A stretch of 17,685 nucleotides of DNA from Deltaproteobacteria bacterium (GTDB lineage Bacteria > Desulfobacterota > Desulfarculia > Adiutricales > Adiutricaceae), in the NCBI GenBank assembly GCA_031267005.1, contig JAIRZX010000389.1, positions 1 through 17,685 of the forward strand. The letters run 5' to 3'. This document shows, piece by piece, positions 15,396 through 17,685 of this stretch. The notes beneath the pieces are model-generated. The model made no database searches, was not told where the DNA came from, and saw only the letters and a program-made list of their open reading frames with translations. Both the position numbers and the translations under genes were made by a program. Each line of letters opens with the position of its first letter. Position 1 is the first letter of the stretch.

Positions 15396-16704
15396 GTCCG
15401 CTCTCCCCGAGGCAGGGCGTTTAATTGGCTTGAAGCCATGCCGCGTCGCGCTCCCCGCCGCGTTCTCGCCCGTATGCGTCGGCAGACATGAGGCCAGACT
15501 CCAATATATACTGTTACCATAACTCGGGCCGCGAGGCCAATCTGGGTTGAGCGGCCGCGCTCTCACCGCAAAAGGCGCAACGCCGGCTTACGAGGCGGCG
15601 CGCCGTCTGCGTCAACGCCAGGGCTGGCTGAAGCCTTTTACGGCGCCCTGGTTACGGCCTAAGCATGCGGGAGCGCCCCAGCGCCTCAGGCGCTCCCGTG
15701 TCCATCCCGTGCGCTCGGCGCCGCCGGATCCCCCGCCCCCTTCGGGAACGCGGGCTTCCTCAAGCTGGAACGTCGGGGCGCGGTCGCTTAACTCCTCCTG
15801 TTTTACGAGCCCCGTCACGGCGGCACCCTCGCCGATCCTGCCCCCCCAGAAAGGCCGAAGATGCCCCGCAGCGGATGCCGGAGCCGCCTGACGGCCGCGA
15901 CATCTCTCCTGTTCCGTCAGGGAAGATGCCCCGCGCTCCCGCTTGGCGGAACCTCCGGGTATCTCGGGGAAGATGATCCCCAAGGAGTAAGCCCCAGGCC
16001 TCCTCTGGCGGATTGTTCCCGCCCGCGGGCGGCCTCGAAAGCCGGGGTACGTTTGAGGCCGAATATCTTTGCTGCGGCCTCCGGCAAGTACGCGCTGGGC
16101 CGCGCCGTCGGCTTCCGCCCGGGACGCGCCCGCTTAGCTGGAGAGCTCGCCCCGCCGCTCCGCTATTGCTGTCGGGCGGGGAGGCTTCGCCGCCTCAACT
16201 GGGCGGGGGGGGCTCCGGAGTCAAGTAACGCGGCGGACGACAGCGGGCCGCCGGGCAGAAGGTGACGGGACTGTCGCGTCTGGCCCGGCAGGAAACCGGC
16301 GGGAAGCCGCGGAGGTCCGGGGCGAAGAAGGTCGTGGGCCGCGTCAGGGCCGCCGCCTCCGAAAAATGGCTCATCGGCCTCGGCCCCGTCGTCGGCACGG
16401 GGAGGGTGGACTTCATGCGATCGCGCTGCCTGGCGGAGCCGCAAGCGGCGGCAGGCGAACCCGGCGTAGAAAGCTGCGGGCTGCTCTGGCCGAGTTCTCC
16501 GAAAAGTTGACCGCTTCAAGAAGGCGGCAAACCGGGCCGAAAGGAGGCGATGGTCGACAGGGCATGCGCGGCTCTGCCCGAGTTCGACGGGGGCGGCGGG
16601 CGGTCAACAGCAACTGGCCATCGGGTAGCCCACTTCCTCTGAACTAACGCTCCTCTTCAAGCCCCCTTACGTCCTTGACCCTTTTCTTCCATTCACCTTC
16701 CGCC
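15396..16704. other. 1.3-kb gene-poor region upstream of the nuclease-like relic
   Basis: No supported gene. A short minus-strand phrase at about 15738-15833 (TGLVKQEELSDRAPTFQLEE) looks protein-like, and plus-strand fragments at about 16300-16620 are similar in character, but none can be tied to a family. A perfect 10-bp hairpin lies at 15668-15698. The stretch contains both the upstream region of the nuclease-like gene and the downstream end of the kinase gene. Confidence 0.4.
15668..15698. repeat. 10-bp perfect inverted repeat
   Basis: CGGGAGCGCC (15668-15677) and GGCGCTCCCG (15689-15698) flank an 11-base loop, with no T-run. The same GGGAGCGCC/GGCGCTCCC pair occurs in the parA relic (11464-11472 with 11492-11500), and a near copy occurs at 8991-8999 with 9012-9021, so it may be a dispersed palindrome. 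Confidence 0.4.
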
Positions 16705-17685
16705 CTAGCCCCTTCCGTCCCCGGCCTTTTCGGCCTCCCCCCTTCCGTCCCCGGCCTTTTCGGCGTCCCCGCCACCGGGGACGGCGCCGAGTCCGCTCTC
16801 GCCCGCAAGAGGCAACGTGAGGGTGAAGACGGTCTGGGCGCCGGGGACGGAACGGACTGAGATGTTAGCCGATCCTTTCTTCAGGATCGCCCAAGCCGTG
16901 GCGAGTCCCAGGCCCGTGCCGTTGGCCTTGGTGGTGTAGAATGGCTCAAAGATGTGCTTCACGTGCTCCGCGGAGATGCCTCGGCCGAAATCGCGTACGG
17001 AGAGCACGGCGAAGCCGGGCGACCCGGCGGCCCGGGCAATCTCCACCTCGACCTTGACGCCCCGGGCGGGGTCGGCGGCCTCTATGGCGTTCTGGAGGAG
17101 GTTCCAGACCACCTGGGCGAGCTGGCCCCTGTCGAACCAGACGGGCGGCACGTCCTCCTTCGCAAGCGTGATGCTCGCAGCCTCGCGCTTCCAGCCGCGC
17201 ACTACCTCTATCTGGCTCCCGACCAGCTCGTAAATGTCCACCGGCTGGGGGTTTCCGGCCGACGGCCTCGCGAAAGACAAAAAGTCGTTCACCAGAAGGT
17301 TCAGGCGGTCCATCTCGCGGCCTATGATGCGCATGAGGCGCTCGCCGTCCTCGGGGCCCAGCCCCCCGCCCCCCAGCATCATGTGCCAGGCGCCCTTCAT
17401 CGACGCCAGGGGAGTCCGGATTTCGTGGGCGAGCCCCGCTGCCAGCTCCCCTATGGCCGCCAGGTGCTCGCTTCTCCTCACCTCGGCCTCCATCTGGCTT
17501 ATGGCGGTGAGGTCCTTGAAGACCAGGAGCCCCCCCCATGGCTCGTTGTCCTCGTCCACCAGGGCCAGCATGTTCAGCTCCAACATGAGCTCCTCGCGGT
17601 CGACCGGGCGGACGTGAATGAAGCGGACCCCCCCGGCGCCGTCCCTCGCGTGCGGGAGCCTAAGGGGGATCTCGCCGCAGCCGTC
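16705..17685 (-). CDS. PAS-domain sensor histidine kinase, NtrB-like (5' end outside window)
   Basis: Open to the right edge; 326 codons are visible and the start lies beyond 17685. An incomplete PAS-like sensor region (visible residues 1-65, ending LLVFKDLTAIS) leads to a HisKA domain with the phospho-His at visible residue 87 (GLAHEIRTPL). The HATPase domain shows the N box (WNLLQNAIEAA, Asn195 and Asn199), G1 DFGRG, F box FEPFYTTK and G2 GTGLGLATAW. The HEIRTPL H box and this architecture resemble NtrB/AtoS-type kinases that pair with sigma-54 response regulators, but no regulator is visible here. No membrane segment is seen in the visible part. The C-terminus ends in two decapeptides, GDAEKAGDGR and GEAEKAGDGR, then Gly and TAG. 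Confidence 0.94.
   Translation of the reverse strand, partial: DGCGEIPLRLPHARDGAGGVRFIHVRPVDREELMLELNMLALVDEDNEPWGGLLVFKDLTAISQMEAEVRRSEHLAAIGELAAGLAHEIRTPLASMKGAWHMMLGGGGLGPEDGERLMRIIGREMDRLNLLVNDFLSFARPSAGNPQPVDIYELVGSQIEVVRGWKREAASITLAKEDVPPVWFDRGQLAQVVWNLLQNAIEAADPARGVKVEVEIARAAGSPGFAVLSVRDFGRGISAEHVKHIFEPFYTTKANGTGLGLATAWAILKKGSANISVRSVPGAQTVFTLTLPLAGESGLGAVPGGGDAEKAGDGRGEAEKAGDGRG
16711..16770 (-). repeat. Two 30-bp tandem units at the kinase C-terminus
   Basis: Units 16711-16740 and 16741-16770 differ at one base and code decapeptides GEAEKAGDGR and GDAEKAGDGR on the minus strand. The 30-bp, ten-residue period matches that of the HPr linker repeats, although the sequence is unrelated. 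Confidence 0.88.

Overview
This is a GC-rich window with an unusually low density of convincing genes. About 35% is intact coding sequence and about 14% is recognisable pseudogene. The other half holds no gene I can support, even though the base composition leaves many long spurious open frames. The mix of genes fits a Gram-negative bacterium, most likely a deltaproteobacterium (Desulfobacterota): a mannose-family PTS EIID beside HPr and Enzyme I, an outer-membrane-type NlpC/P60 lipoprotein, an NtrB-like PAS kinase, and an AAA-ATPase-like/PD-(D/E)XK family protein. The real genes also use AGG (Arg) and ATA (Ile) often despite the high GC. The low density and the broken genes suggest a genome in decay, as in host-associated or recently bottlenecked lineages. 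The taxon and the lifestyle are inference.

Layout from left to right. 1-506: no gene; the first ~180 bases differ in composition from the rest. 507-1298: PTS EIID membrane protein. 1299-2558: gap. 2559-3254 and 3259-5043: HPr, with an apparent long repeat-bearing N-terminal extension, and Enzyme I, four bases apart. 5044-7665: a long gene-poor stretch with two tandem-repeat patches, hairpins, an AT-rich island and a promoter candidate. 7666-8778: NlpC/P60-LysM lipoprotein with a very basic tail, followed by a strong terminator. 9166-9837 (minus): iron-sulfur flavoprotein. 9838-11359: gene-poor. 11360-12012: decayed parA, followed directly by an intact ribbon-helix-helix gene (12013-12237). 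12238-13648: gene-poor. 13649-15395 (minus): broken AAA-ATPase-like/nuclease gene. 15396-16704: gene-poor. 16705-17685 (minus): PAS histidine kinase that runs off the right edge.

How the genes relate. HPr and Enzyme I are the general phosphotransfer proteins of the PTS. EIID would be part of a mannose-type permease or a regulatory PTS branch, but its EIIA, EIIB and EIIC partners are not in the window. The parA relic and RHH gene look like the remains of a plasmid or integrative-element partition cassette. The broken nuclease-like gene beside it strengthens the picture of an eroding accessory region. I did not find a clearly new defence or mobile system. The most unusual signals are the extended HPr, the parA relic beside an intact partner, the one-base T-run frameshift in the nuclease gene, and the histone-H1-like tail on the lipoprotein.
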